Positions 1 to 13,100 of a stretch of DNA of 64,000 nucleotides are shown piece after piece; the stretch's first letter is position 1, and every line of letters starts with the position of its first letter. The notes beneath the pieces are model-generated. The model did no database searches. It was not told the origin of the DNA and saw only the letters and a list, made by a program, of their open reading frames with translations. Source of the DNA: Chrysaora quinquecirrha (Eukaryota; Cnidaria; Scyphozoa; Semaeostomeae; Pelagiidae); the NCBI GenBank assembly GCA_014526335.1, contig JACTAT010000048.1:124288-188287 (forward strand), in the 5' to 3' direction. A program made the position numbers and the translations under genes.

Positions 1-83
1 CGTTCCCAGTACCCAGAATATATTATTTATAACTTCCGTCAAACGAATTTGCACCCTAAGCTTTTGAAAAAAAATTGCTATCA

Positions 84-556
84 TTAATTAGTTATCTTAC
101 AAGTTAGTTATTTTGTCAGTTATAGTTATAGTTACAGTTATAGTTTAGTTTGATTATTAGTTAGTTAGTTAATAATTAGATAGCTAAAGATAGTTAGTTG
201 GTTACTTTGCTTGTCAGCAAGTTGTTAGTTACGCATTTAGTCAGTTAGTTAACTAATTGGTTGGTTGGTTGTTAGGTAATTGGTTAGTTAGTTGGTTAGT
301 TGGCTTGTTGGTTAGTCGGTTAGTTAGTTAGTTACCTAGTTAGTTAGCTAGTTAGTTAGTTAGTTAGTTAAATATATAGTTAGTTCCTTAGTTTGTTAGC
401 AAGTTAGTTAGTTAGCTAGTTAGTTAGTTAGAAAGATAGTTAGATAGTTAATTAGTTAGCAAGTTAGTTAGCTTAGTTAGTTAGTTACTTAGTTAGTTAG
501 TTGGCTAGTTAGTTAGTTACTTAATTAGTTAGTTAGCAAGTTAGTTAGATAGTTAA

Positions 557-591
<35 letters not shown>

Positions 592-800
592 ATTAGTCGA
601 TTAGTTTATTAGTTAGTTTGTTATGTAGTTAGCTTTTTAGTTAGTTAGTTAGTTCAGTTCATAAGTAAGTTAGTTAGTTCGATATTAAGTTAGTTTGTTA
701 GTTAGTTAGTTCATTAGTTAGTCAGTTAGTTAGCTCATTAGTTAGTTTGTTAGTTAGTTGGTTCATTAGTTTGTTAGCTAGTTAGTTAGTTAGTAATTAG
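84..800. repeat. Degenerate TAGT tetranucleotide array
   Basis: About 700 bp of GTTA/TAGT units with scattered substitutions. It lies downstream of the last visible DNMT1 exon, in an intron or past the gene end. The complementary unit (ACTA) forms a similar array near the 5' end of the same gene at 49558-50030. Bases 1-83 and 801-963 hold nothing I can assign. Confidence 0.95.
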
Positions 801-963
801 CAATTACGTTAACGACAGGCAACTTCAAAAACCTTGAGACTCGAAAGAGTTTTGGAAGCTACTTGGAGTTCTATTTCTCTCGACAATCATGGGGAAAAAT
901 GTAGAACTGTGTCTTCGGAATTAAAAACGGTAAAAGCAGAAGACAAATAGTTCGTAAAATTAC

Positions 964-1107
964 ATTTTGTTGGAAGTGACAAAGAGGCTCAGGGTAAGCC
1001 ATCTCTTGCTTGTTAGCTCCATTGCGAATTTCTGGCAAATCGGACATTGCATCTCGGACACTGATTGTTCGGTATGGTGCTGATTCCGTGCATTTTATTG
1101 CTTGATA
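964..1107 (-). CDS. DNMT1: DNMT1 recognised exon 35: start of target-recognition region
   Basis: Acceptor TTCTTAG, then 48 codons in phase 0. The block [20 protein letters not shown] matches the vertebrate DNMT1 block around RDTMSDLP. The 3' border (AAT before GTAATT) is the least certain splice site in the gene: the frame stays open about 30 codons further, but similarity stops at FQQN. No later DNMT1 exon is visible before base 1. Confidence 0.9.
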
Positions 1108-4100
1108 CTAAGAATAAAAAAACTGAGATTACATGAGGTAGTTAAATCTAAATTCACTGACACCATTCAAAGGTAATGGTTTTCATGTATTCACTGTGAT
1201 TGGAAATGCGCTTGCGAACAATAGACAAATTCATACCACCAAAGTGGGCTTCTACACTGGAGTTCTTTCGCATGGGAAATCTTCATCCCATCTAGACGAG
1301 AATCACCGGCACGGCAGTGAGATCTCACCTACGTGGGATAACCCCCCTCTCATAAGAACAAGCCCTTACACTCACCCTTTTGTTGTCAATCATTACTGAC
1401 AGCTGACAAGCACGGTTGGAGAAAACATGCTTTGGTTCAGGGTATGAAGGCAAGACTTCGCCAGGAGCTGCAGCCATAATAATAGCCCTGAAAAAAAAGT
1501 TGTTAGATATTTTGTCAGATATCTTAATTTTTCAATTTCATATTCAACACCCTGTTAAGGGTCTAGTAGAATACAATATACTTATGATATTGTTAATATA
1601 ATATGCTATTGTTAGGCTACAAAGTACAAAAATTAACAAAACTAAATGCTATTATATTTACATAACTCTGGAAAATTTTTCGTAAGCCTACATACTAATA
1701 CAAAATTCTTTCCCCGCCTTTTTATCATGGTTTTATTAGGCGGAAAATAACTAGTGCCCAGATCCTTTGACTGTCTGCTGGCGACGTCATCCTTACGTGT
1801 GGCGTCCAATTGTGAAAACAGCCTAGTTAGGAATTCGTGACGATCATACTTTTAAACCAATTATCAATTTAAGTAATATAATATGGGTGGTAAACTGGAT
1901 AAAGAAGTAAACAACTTCTCAGGAGCTGAGGTGGATGAATGCACCGGATCCCTTTGGCCCTGCGGCTTTTTGGGGGGTGTTGCTCTATAGGTCCAGACTT
2001 GGTCTGTTTTGCACCGGGATGGGCCTTCGGGGTGTCGCCTCTTTATGCGAGCCTGTGGGGCCTTGGGGTCTGGATGCATTCGTCTATCTTAGTGACATAC
2101 ATTGTTCTATGCCATTGGATGTTAAGTACTTTCTATAAAAAGTGCTGCTGAAGAAAGATCGAACAATACTTACCGCCTTCTTGTTTGTGGTACTCCATAT
2201 GAGCCAGCTTGGAGAATGCCAAATGCGCACTGAAAAAATTTTTACCACTTGTTCATTTTACCAGATATCAGTACACTTTTAGAAACCTTACTAACGACAA
2301 TAGCATGAAACCCCAATCCTACCGGGCTTCTGATGCAGGGATAACAGCATTGGTCAAGTTTTTGACACAAACGCGCCGCTCTCTTCCCGGGTGTATAAAT
2401 GGGTAATAGCAGGTAGTTATGAGCGCCGGAGTATGGCTGCAGCCATCTATACGATGTAAGCTTTCATACCATGGGGGGGGGTCAGGTTGATTAAGCAGCC
2501 ATAGGCTAGTTATAAGGCTATTTTAGCAAGATGCGAATGAGAACTCCGTCTTCGTCAAGAAGGTATCGCAGAGTTTTGATTGAAATGTGCACATTATTGA
2601 AGGCTAAAGATCGCGGCCAACTAGAGATATCATCATTACAGTACAGTCAGCACTGAAAACCCTCCACCGAACTGATGATATCCCTCCACTGTACTGATGA
2701 TATCCCTCCACTGTACTGAATATCCTCCACTGTACTGCACACCCTCCACTGTACTGCGCATACATTACCCGGGGTGATCTTGTTAGAATGAAAAATTAGA
2801 AGAAAAACCTCCGATTCGCTCCAAAAGAACGCACCCTTAATTTAAGTATCGAATAGGGGTGCTTTAACTAATACTTCTTGATTGCAGAATACAAAAATCG
2901 CAATGTCACCTGATACCCCATTTTCAGCAGACATCGCAGCGTCAGTTTCAGCACCATGCTTCTTTTGAACGAAACAAAGTTCCTGACATTCTCCAATACG
3001 AAAAATCTTGGTCGGTAGTAATCACAGTAGCTTAGGTATGAAGCAACCAAGGAGTTCTAAAAAAAAGAATTTATTATTTAATATTTATCAATTGTTTACC
3101 GTAATCCTACCGGAGGGGGTGTTTTCACCCCCTCAAGCCTTCCTTGTAAGTGTTCTGTTGTATAATGGATGTAAGCTTCCAAGCCAGGCTGCCTTTAACG
3201 AGATGCGATGCCCGACGACCTGATGCTTGTTTAATCAATAAATCAGCATTTTTACTCACCATCAATTTGGGTAAATTAATAATATTATTACAAACCTTAA
3301 ACTGGGAATATTCTCTTGAATTGAAACGATTCATTCCACTGAATCCCTGACATGGTGGTCCACCGCACAGAAGCTCAACATCCCCTTTCTGAGGAAGTCT
3401 TTGACCATTACTATCACGTTCTTTGCCCTGTGAAGAAATGAGGTATTCAGTGATACTTGCAAACGAAAACAGAATTACTATACTACACTACACTAAACTA
3501 CACTACACTACACTACACTGAACAACACAATACTATACTACACTACACTACACTACACTACACTGAACTACACTACACTGAACTACACTACACTACCCTA
3601 CACTGAACTACACCACGCTACATTACACTACACTACACTACACAATACAACGCTACATTACGCTACACTACACTGCACTACACTACACTACACTGCACTA
3701 CACTACACTACACTAAACAACACAATACTTTACTACACTACACTACACTACACTACACTACACTGAACTACACTACACTACACTCAATACACTAAGCTAC
3801 ACTAAACTATACTACAATACACTAAACAACATTACATTACACTACACTTCACTATATTAAACTACATAACACTAAACTACACTATTCTGCAATATACTGC
3901 ACTACAATACACTATACTATACTAAACTACACTACACTACATTCAACTACATTATAATTCACAACATTACACCAAATTTAACTACACTAAACAACACTAA
4001 ACAACACTAAACAACACTAAACTACACTACACTAAACTATACTACACTTCACTACACTACATGACACTACACTACACTACACTAAACTTCAAAACACTGT

Positions 4101-7100
4101 ACCAAACTACACTACACTACACTACACTGCATTACACCACAACAAGTGCAAGCAAATGCTCTGCGGGAGCACATAGCAGCGAGCCTCTACGATGGCGTAA
4201 CTTGATATACCTTGACCGATTTAGAATGAATGGTGAACACTAGGATAGAATTTTCCACAAGTGGTATACCACATAGATTGGATCCGAACTTGGACTGTAT
4301 AATCCGAGAGTCACCGATATTTCCACTGTGCTATAGAACTCAATGAAACCGCCGAGTAACTCTCAAAGTCATATAGCCCAAAACTCTCCTCCCGTTTTGA
4401 CTTTTCGTATTTCGGCCTTCTTTGTTGAGCCTTCTTCAGCATCATAAATATTTAATATACTTGTCATGAATGGCGAACACTAGTGGCATACCACTATAGA
4501 TGGGATTCGAACGTGGAACGCATTACCAGAGAGCCAACGACGTTTCTACTGAGCTACAGAGCTCAATAAAATCGCTGAGTCATACAGCCAAGGGTCTTCT
4601 CCCGTTTGACTTTCGTGCTCGGCTATGTTGAGCATTCTTCACCATCGTACATATTTGTATATATTTTTCACAAATACATTTGTTCTTGATAATATCCCTA
4701 TAATGAACCAAGCTTGAATTTCATTTGTTTCTCGACCATTCAACACTTTTAAACATTTAGAAACATGACCTCTACGTACCTCCATAACAAGCTTTAGAAG
4801 ACTATTACAATCATCTGTAAACACTGTAGCATTCGGATAATTCAAGCGGAACGCCTGTGCAGCGGGCTCTTCTTTTTCAATCGCCCAGCAACTCTCTGCG
4901 ACGCCACTCTGGTGGAAGCCTTGCGACAAACCTAAGGGAAATTGAATTTGATTTCGAATAAATGGCCAAGCTTCAGTCATGAACAAAATATATTGAGAAA
5001 GGTACCCATACAAACTGATAAGGGGCAATGTATTTGCCCCCCCCCCAATTCAATGTTGATTAGATTTATTGACAGACTTTATGCCATGAGATTGCCTGCA
5101 TGATGAAGGTGCTAATTTAACAATCTATCCAATATTGAACAGGGTGAGGGAAAAATGGGGTTGTTTAGGATAGTAGATCCTTGTTTCAAAAAAGCGTTTT
5201 GCCGGTTCTGTGTAGACAGAAAGAGTTCGTTTTCTTACTTGAACTCTTGAATTAATTTGTATTGGTCATCTCGCTGTATTCCATGAGCTGATTGATGTTT
5301 AAAACATAATACCAATATAGCTTCATTTTCTGATTGGAGCATTTCGATCCGCTTACGGGTATAAATTCCGCTTTAGACATTTGTTTCGGTCTGTTTCTGA
5401 CGTTCATAATGTGAAGAGTATCAGACGAAAAACGCTTCTAAGTATACCCGAAAATGATTCCCTGTTAAACGCAGTTGTGAAATCTTGTATTACTCAAAAA
5501 TTACTCATTTACATATATTATTTTTGGATCATTAAAATTCACAGGATGTCAATTTTTCCAATCATTTGAGTGAATCGTTGTGATTAACACTCAGATGGAT
5601 GTAGCTAAGCAAGCAAGCAATCTAACAGGCAAGAAAGTACTCCTAGATTCAGAATCAACGGAGGGAAACGTTGTTTTTTCGGTATTTTAGTCTCCTACAT
5701 TCGAGTCTCCTACAGTTTTCTCAAAACATCTAGAAACAGCAGAAACATCTTTTGGGCTTGCTTGAAAGCTTTTCCGTCTAACACTCCTCAGAGAATGAAC
5801 GTCAGAAACAGACCGAAACAGTTGGCTAAGCCAGAATTTATACCCAGATGCCTATAGAAAAGCATTAATCACAGATCTGCATTTTGAAGTTTTGTACAAA
5901 TCATAAACTTTTATCTACTTGCGAAACCATGATTGTAACTAATGTCGTTGTGTAAGCTGTTCGATTTTTCTCTTCAATATGTTTATGGGAAAGGTTAATA
6001 TTTATCGCAAAAGCTTTTATATTGACGGTAAACGTTTTCAAAATTGCAGGTAACAGCGGGATTATCGAATGGCATACTTAAAAGCTGTTTTCGTCTGACA
6101 CTCCTCAAAGCGTAAACGTCTGAAACAGACCCAAACACTTGAAAAAAGCGGATTGGTACTTTTCGATAAGCGGATTCTGACACAAGGATCTAAACCAATC
6201 CTCGCTGTAACTTTCTGCAAAAATTGGGTTATCGAATAGGACCATACTGATTTGTGTTTTAAACACCAATAAACTTATCATTGTTTCATTTAAGTCTTTT
6301 GGAATCTGTACACATTAAAAAGCAAAAGGCCGGTTCTGTGTAGACAGAAAGAGTAAGTTTTCTCACTTGGACTCTTCAATTAATTCTGTTGATCTTCCCG
6401 GAGTATCTGACAAGTTGATTGGTGTTTAAAACACGATTCCAATTCAGTTTCTCTTTCCGATGGATGCGTTTCGATCCGCATCTGGGTATAAATTCCGCTT
6501 TCTTCAAGTGTTTCGGATTGTATCTGAAGCTTATACTCTGGGAGTCTCAGAAGGGAAAAGCTTTAAGTATGTCCAAAAATGTTTCCGCTGTTTCTTGCAA
6601 TTTTGTACTGCTCAAAGACTATAGGTAAAGGTTTTTTATTCTAAAGGTGTTTAGATCGCATGATTTGGTCCAGTTACCTCCACAGCCTGCAAATACATCC
6701 AGACTTCTTAACGGTTGTTTAGTTTTAATCTCAGTTGACTCTGCAGTAGATCCACTTTGCACATTTCCGTCAAGATTTGACAAAGCTTTTTTCTTCATTT
6801 TGCCTTTCCCCTAAAAGGCAAGCAAAAACTCATGTAAGGGTCACTTTATAAGGCCGCTTCTGGGTCGTGTCGAATTTAGTTCAAGCAAAATTTGAATTAA
6901 GTTCGACCTAAATTAACCCATATAAAATGACAATTGCCGAAGTTACTGTAATTCACAAGTTCGACATAAATGCAGCGTTGCTTTATATGGTCGCATTTTG
7001 GTCGAATTTAATCAAAATCGATTTACTGCATTTATTATAGCCATACTGAATTTGTAATTCGCGCCTTTAGAGCCTCATTTTCAGGGAAAAAAACACAAAA

Positions 7101-10100
7101 AATTTTACTTTGAATTAAGTTCGACGCAGCACTAACTGCATATAAAGACAACGTTGCTCTTACGTCACTTTTATACCGGATTAAATAATTAAAATCCACA
7201 CGACATAGATAGGGCCTTATAAACTCCATCTAAGCAACAAAATGAGATCTTTGGTACAGATATTTTGCACTATCAAGACATCCCAGATCTAATAAAAAGT
7301 TTTCTTTTTAGGGCGTGTTTTTCTAAACCAATTCTTTTTTCAGCATTTGTGTATTTTCGAAGCCATTTTTTAGAAAACTGCAGGTTTTAGAGGTCTCCAA
7401 AACCTTAGACTTATTATCTGAGTCCCAGTTATCGCTCATGAGACCGAGGCCAACACTAAAATGAGATCGCTCAAACTGGGACTCATAAAAGATAGGCTTA
7501 AAAACTTGCCCGGGAAATCCCTTGTAGCGGGGTGTCGTAGTGTTGGAGGAGCGGAAACTAACAACTCATGCAATAAGTCTACCAAAACCTTCTGCCATCA
7601 AAAGCAGAAGGTTCCCGAGACTTTCGAGAGAGTCACGGTTTGAAGTTCGAAAGAGACTTCCATTTAGCAGTTGCCAAGAGACATTTAACGAATGGGTCTG
7701 GGGACGAGGCAAGCAATTATTTCGGCGGGAAAGATGTCAGATTTCCAGAATTCCTGGTCATGGATACTGTTTTGGAAGCTTTCTGTTTTCGAAATTAGGA
7801 AGATTTTTGAGGTTCAGAAGAGCACACCCTTCTATGTTTATGCTTACCTTGCCTTTACTCATTTGTGGTAAAGCTATGTTTGGTAAATCCTCAATCTGGC
7901 AGGTTTCACCATTGTATGCCTGTATGATGATAAGATAAAGTAAGCGAAAATGCTAGGCAGGCGCAAAAATAGGCCAACATGTTGGTACGGTTTCGCTAGA
8001 CTTATTATTTGAGTCTCAGTTATCGCTCATCAGACCGAGACTATTACCAAACCGAGGTCGCTCAAACAAGTTTAGCCTGAGCGTCCTAGCATGTATTTGA
8101 ATAGCGAAAACTACGACTCAAGTAATCAGTCTACGGTTTAGCTAGGCCATAGCATCACAACATCTGAGATGTTTTGGATTGTTGACGTCATCTGCAAATG
8201 ATCTTTTGCAAACATGGCTGAAAAAAGCAGATGTTTGTTTATTGCTCGCTCTTTTGGTTTCATTTTTTCATTTTTTTTTTCTTTTAATATTATTTATACA
8301 CAAATTAACCCTTTCAGCATAAATTTACTAATAATACCCTATAAATCTAGTACAATATACAATTCCTAAAAATATGGTAAAAAAAAGAAAAATCTTGCGC
8401 CTATTAAAGTAATCTGTATTGCTGATCTTCCAAGGAGTTGTGTTTGCATGGTGTAGCTCCTTAGATGTGTTTTTAGTTGCTTTTTGAAACGATCTAGTGT
8501 AGGTAGCTCACGAATTTCAACAGGTGTATCATTCCACGTTTTGAGAGCTGCGTAATGAAAGCCTTTCTTCGCAAATTCAGTCTTGTATCTAGGGATCTGG
8601 AGATCTTTACAATGCCTCGTTCTGTAGGTCGAGTGTAAAGATCTCGGTTCGTATTTGTCCCATATGCTCTCGGGGCATAGTTTGTTGATGATCTTGTTGT
8701 TGGTGGTTGACAACGAAGAAGAAAAATCTCGTGTTCCAACTCAAACTGCCAGCTTAAATTTATTACTCATGTAAGTGTCTCCGAAATAACGACCGAAATT
8801 GAAAATGTTGTGTCAACATGTTGGCGAGACATAACAAACCGTACCAACAACCCAATTTTGTTCAGATCGACGAAAATGTTGGCCAACATTTTTAAACACG
8901 TTGTATATTAGGCCAATGTCTATAGCAAACCGTGCCAACATGTTGGCCAACAATTTTTGGTGCCGATGCTGGCCGACATGTTGGCACGGTTTGCGCCCGG
9001 CTTATCTTTCTGCCAAAGAATAGCAGAGGGATGCGTTTCAAAGAGAGACTAACCTCGATATAATAAAACTGATCAGAGAAATTCTGCTTGAACTTTGTCG
9101 TTAGGCCATTCTCTGCACAATTTACAGAGCATTTTCCTTGTACATACTTGAAATCAACTGTTACTTCTGCGAATAAAATTAAACAAAAGAGAAGATTAAA
9201 AATCTTAAGCCTGGCATTCCATATAATCATAACTGCCAGGGATACCTTACCGATGAATCGGGGAGAAATTCTGAATGACGGGGATACATCGGCATTCATC
9301 CAGCGATTCTACAGATAGTGACAGCAATTGTTCTTACAGTTGTTAAGCCCTGGCCAAACGATCAAACATGTTTGGTCCAACATTTGAGATTTGCTTGTCA
9401 AGCAAAATGTCTGACTGTTTGGCCACGTCAAAAAACATTGCTCGTCCAACATTTTTTGCTTGCGTCAAGCAAAAATGTTTTTGAAATTTTTCAAAAATAT
9501 CACGCAATAAAGTTTGTTACTTTTGCTTGTCAAGCAATGATTTTGGACGTGGCCAAACGGTCAAACATTTGTTGTACAGCAAATTTAAAATGTTTGACCA
9601 ACAATGTTTGATCGTTTAGCTAGGGCCTTAGTAACTGTTCCTGAAAGGGTGGGAGGAATGTAGATGATGTGCGTTGCATTTTCCCAGTATGCTTAGGGCG
9701 TGTTCCTTTGAGCCTCTAAAACCTTCCAAAGTTCAAAAACAGAAAGCTTCCAAAAACAGAATACATGACTTTCAAAAACAGGAATTCTGGAAATCCGAAA
9801 ACTTTCGCGCCGAAATTCTTGCTTGCCTCGTTCCCAGACACATTTGCGGAATGTATCCTGGCAACTGGTGGAATCGATGTATCTTTTTGTCTCTTTCTCA
9901 ACTTTTGAACTTCAAACCTTAAATATCTCGAAAGTCTCGGAAACCTTCTGCTTTTGATACTAGAAGATTTTGGAGAGCTCCAAAACCTGCGGCTTCGAAA
10001 AACACACATTCTGAGAAAAGAAGGCTACCGAAAAAAGAATTAGTTTAGAACAACACGCCCTTAGTGTATAATAGTATTAGTAATATTTTCAACTTTGCTG

Positions 10101-13100
10101 TCCGTTTTGCTTCAAATTCACGTTTTATGGAGTTAAAATGAAAGAAGAGATAAAAGTCCCAGCTTAACAACTCAAGGAGCGTTTAAACAAGTATTTTCCT
10201 CTTTGTGAATTGCCTGCATCCTGACTATCGAAGTTTCGCAGACAGTTTCAACAATTATCGCATATTCCTTTTCAGTCCTTTTCTTCCATTATTTGTGACT
10301 CTGAAGCAAAATTTGCTGCAAATCCTCTCGTAAAGCCACAACAATCCCGGTCGTGGCACGCGGAGAGGTTTCCTTATTCAAGATGTTCGCCATCTTCCAG
10401 AAAATGTCGCGTCGACCCAGGCCTCTTTGTAAAGGTCTATTATCCGGTGATCAAAATCAGATGACAAAATAGCAAGAATAAACAATTTCTTACCTTCATT
10501 ACTCCAGTAAACAAGGTTAAGATCACTATGAAATGTTCCTGATGATCCTTTGTGGGTGTTTTCAGGTCTGGAAAATGTAACACAGATACGAAATGAAAAC
10601 AAAACATTTACTGCGCATATTTTTTCAAATAAAATATTATTAATCTTCAAACTGAGCTTCGGCGCCAAAAAGGGGGGTACATTACTTCTGGACGGATTAG
10701 AGGATTTTATAAACCAACAATCACAACTTTCTCTTTCTTCTTTCGCTTACCTATTGCAGTACTGGCGTAAGCTGTCGTTATGCAACCTCGTCCCCAGGGT
10801 GAATAGGCCTCTACGTGAAACTTCGCTGTCCATATTCGACCCGGGTATCGGCCTTGTCTATTCGCAATTTGATTGGGTGTTCAAACAATAGAAATTTTAA
10901 GTGACGTCACAGTTTCTTCAAAATTTCACACCAAAATAGGCCGAAAACTATGTAGAAAAACATTTACGATAACCAAAAAATGATGCTACATGAGATATTG
11001 TATCTTGCCTTACAGTTATCAATGAAATTCTTTGCATTTCCTTTCTAAGAGCATCTGCTTTCGGAATCTACATCTTGTTTTTATGCCTAGGCTAAAATTG
11101 GCAGTATTTTGGCAGATTTTGTGGCCGGCACCAGGGCCAAAATCGATTTAATGGTTGAGATTCGAGGAAATTCTATTTGGGGCCTGGGAACGAGGTTGGT
11201 CGTTATGTTGCTGTTAGGAAGCAAGATAGTGCCATAAAAACACAGTAACGAGCTTAACATGCCTTAAAACCCTTTGGAATACGTACTCGCTATATTCTTA
11301 TTTATCCTTATGAATTCGTACGCAATAATGAAGATGGAATAACTCACCTGTAAAATTTGCGAACACGGAGGAAAATGTCGTCTTGATCTTGTCCGAAAGC
11401 ATTCTTCTTCTTGAATATCGAAATAATTTTAGCTGGAGCAAAAAGTAACTGTTAAATGAATACTTCAAAGAACTTTTGTCAAATGAACCCAAGAGATAAC
11501 TAAGTTCTTTTAGTCACTGTGATTCCCTGAGCGACGAGAAATAGAGTTAGAAAAAGATGAGCGTTAGAACAAGAGTTTTCCGAGAGGTTTTATGTCTGTT
11601 GTTACTTGATTTTGAGTAGGCTGTTATTTCTAGCTTTTCCAGCTAATTTACCATACTATGGATGCCGCATCCAGGCATGGGACTCCTAGTTTAACGTCCC
11701 TTCCGAAGGACGGTTGAGTAAGTTGTTTAGTAATCTATCTGAAAAGTCACCCATCCAGATGCTGACCTCACACGACCAAGCTGAACTTCAGCTGTCTAAC
11801 GATAGCTGATTGAGAAGCTTGGCTATTTACTCCACAACAAAATTGCGTAAATTCTGAAAACGAGGCTTCGAATCGAAAAGGTACAGTATGTATTAATTTA
11901 CCATTTTGTTTGCTCCCTGTATTTTGACAGTAATATACCCAAGTAGATCGACAAACTGGGCAGCTTTGTGTCCTGAAGATGGCACAAAATGCTACAATTG
12001 CCAAATTAGCGCAATCAAGCGTGGCTTAACTTCAGCTCTCCAACGAGAGCTGGTTGAGAAGCTGGGCCACTCACTCATGTCCGTGTGAGTTGTCTACTTA
12101 ATACTTCATACCTATTCTCAGAGGTTCAGGAACATCCACGTTACTGCCTTTAATATGGTCGCTTCCCTTTCTGTAATATTCTGGGTAAAGCTCTTCGTCG
12201 TACTGTCAAAATATATGATAAAATAAGATATCAAGTGAAGCTGGTAATGAATACTATATCAAATGAAGATGCTTATGAATTTGTATGAAATGAACACATC
12301 GATAAATACAGCATTTATTGAAGATGGAAATGAAAAGAGGCGACATGAAAATGCTAGATACACGCATGTTTATAAGCGCCTTATAAGGAAGGTAGTACTC
12401 GGGTAAGCAAAAATTCAAGGAAATTCTAGTACTAGATCGGAGACTACTAAGGAATCTGACTTTTTCTTTTACATAACATTTCAAATAAAAAAGATTAAAT
12501 TTTGAATTAACGGAGCAACTAATACTTATCGCCAATGCTTTTCAATTAGTATTCATTTCTACTCATCTTCTGACACCATTATGACTATTTTTCCTTTACC
12601 CTTGGTTATTTTGAAGAATCACAAAGTAAAAAAATAAGGAATCGCTAAGGAATATTGAGAACTCAAATTTGGCTGTCAGTTAAGGAATTTTAAGTACTGA
12701 GCCTGAGCCGAACTTCCTTATAAAAAATGCGTGTAAGCAGGTAGAGAAAAGTAGGACATTAAAAAACTTAGGAATATGGTATGAAAAGAAAACTTTTTTG
12801 TACAGATAGTAGAATTAATACATTTCTTCCATTTTTCCGGGAACAGCTGCTAACATCTCCAAAACAACATAATTGCTGTTTCCTCAGAATGGCTGGAGAA
12901 GGGCTGTGGGGTTTGAAGCAATTTAGACTAGGATGAATGTAGTAACAAGCCTATGTAGATAATAGATAAACCAGAAAGATCATTCTATTCGTTAACAGCA
13001 ACAATCTGCTTTTAACAACAACAACAACCTAGTTGCCGTAATTAGGTTGTTGCAGTTGTTAGCAGATGTTGTTGCTATTCCCGAAGAGAAATACAGGTGT

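Noticed and set aside
1864..2079. SAPEKL-containing minus frame as the DNMT1 exon after motif VIII
   Set aside because: The true exon (AAAPGEVLP) with good splice sites and phase is at 1376-1487; this match is short and lacks splice support.
9088..9318. Plus-strand frame opposite DNMT1 exon 27
   Set aside because: It is the antisense shadow of a well-supported exon.
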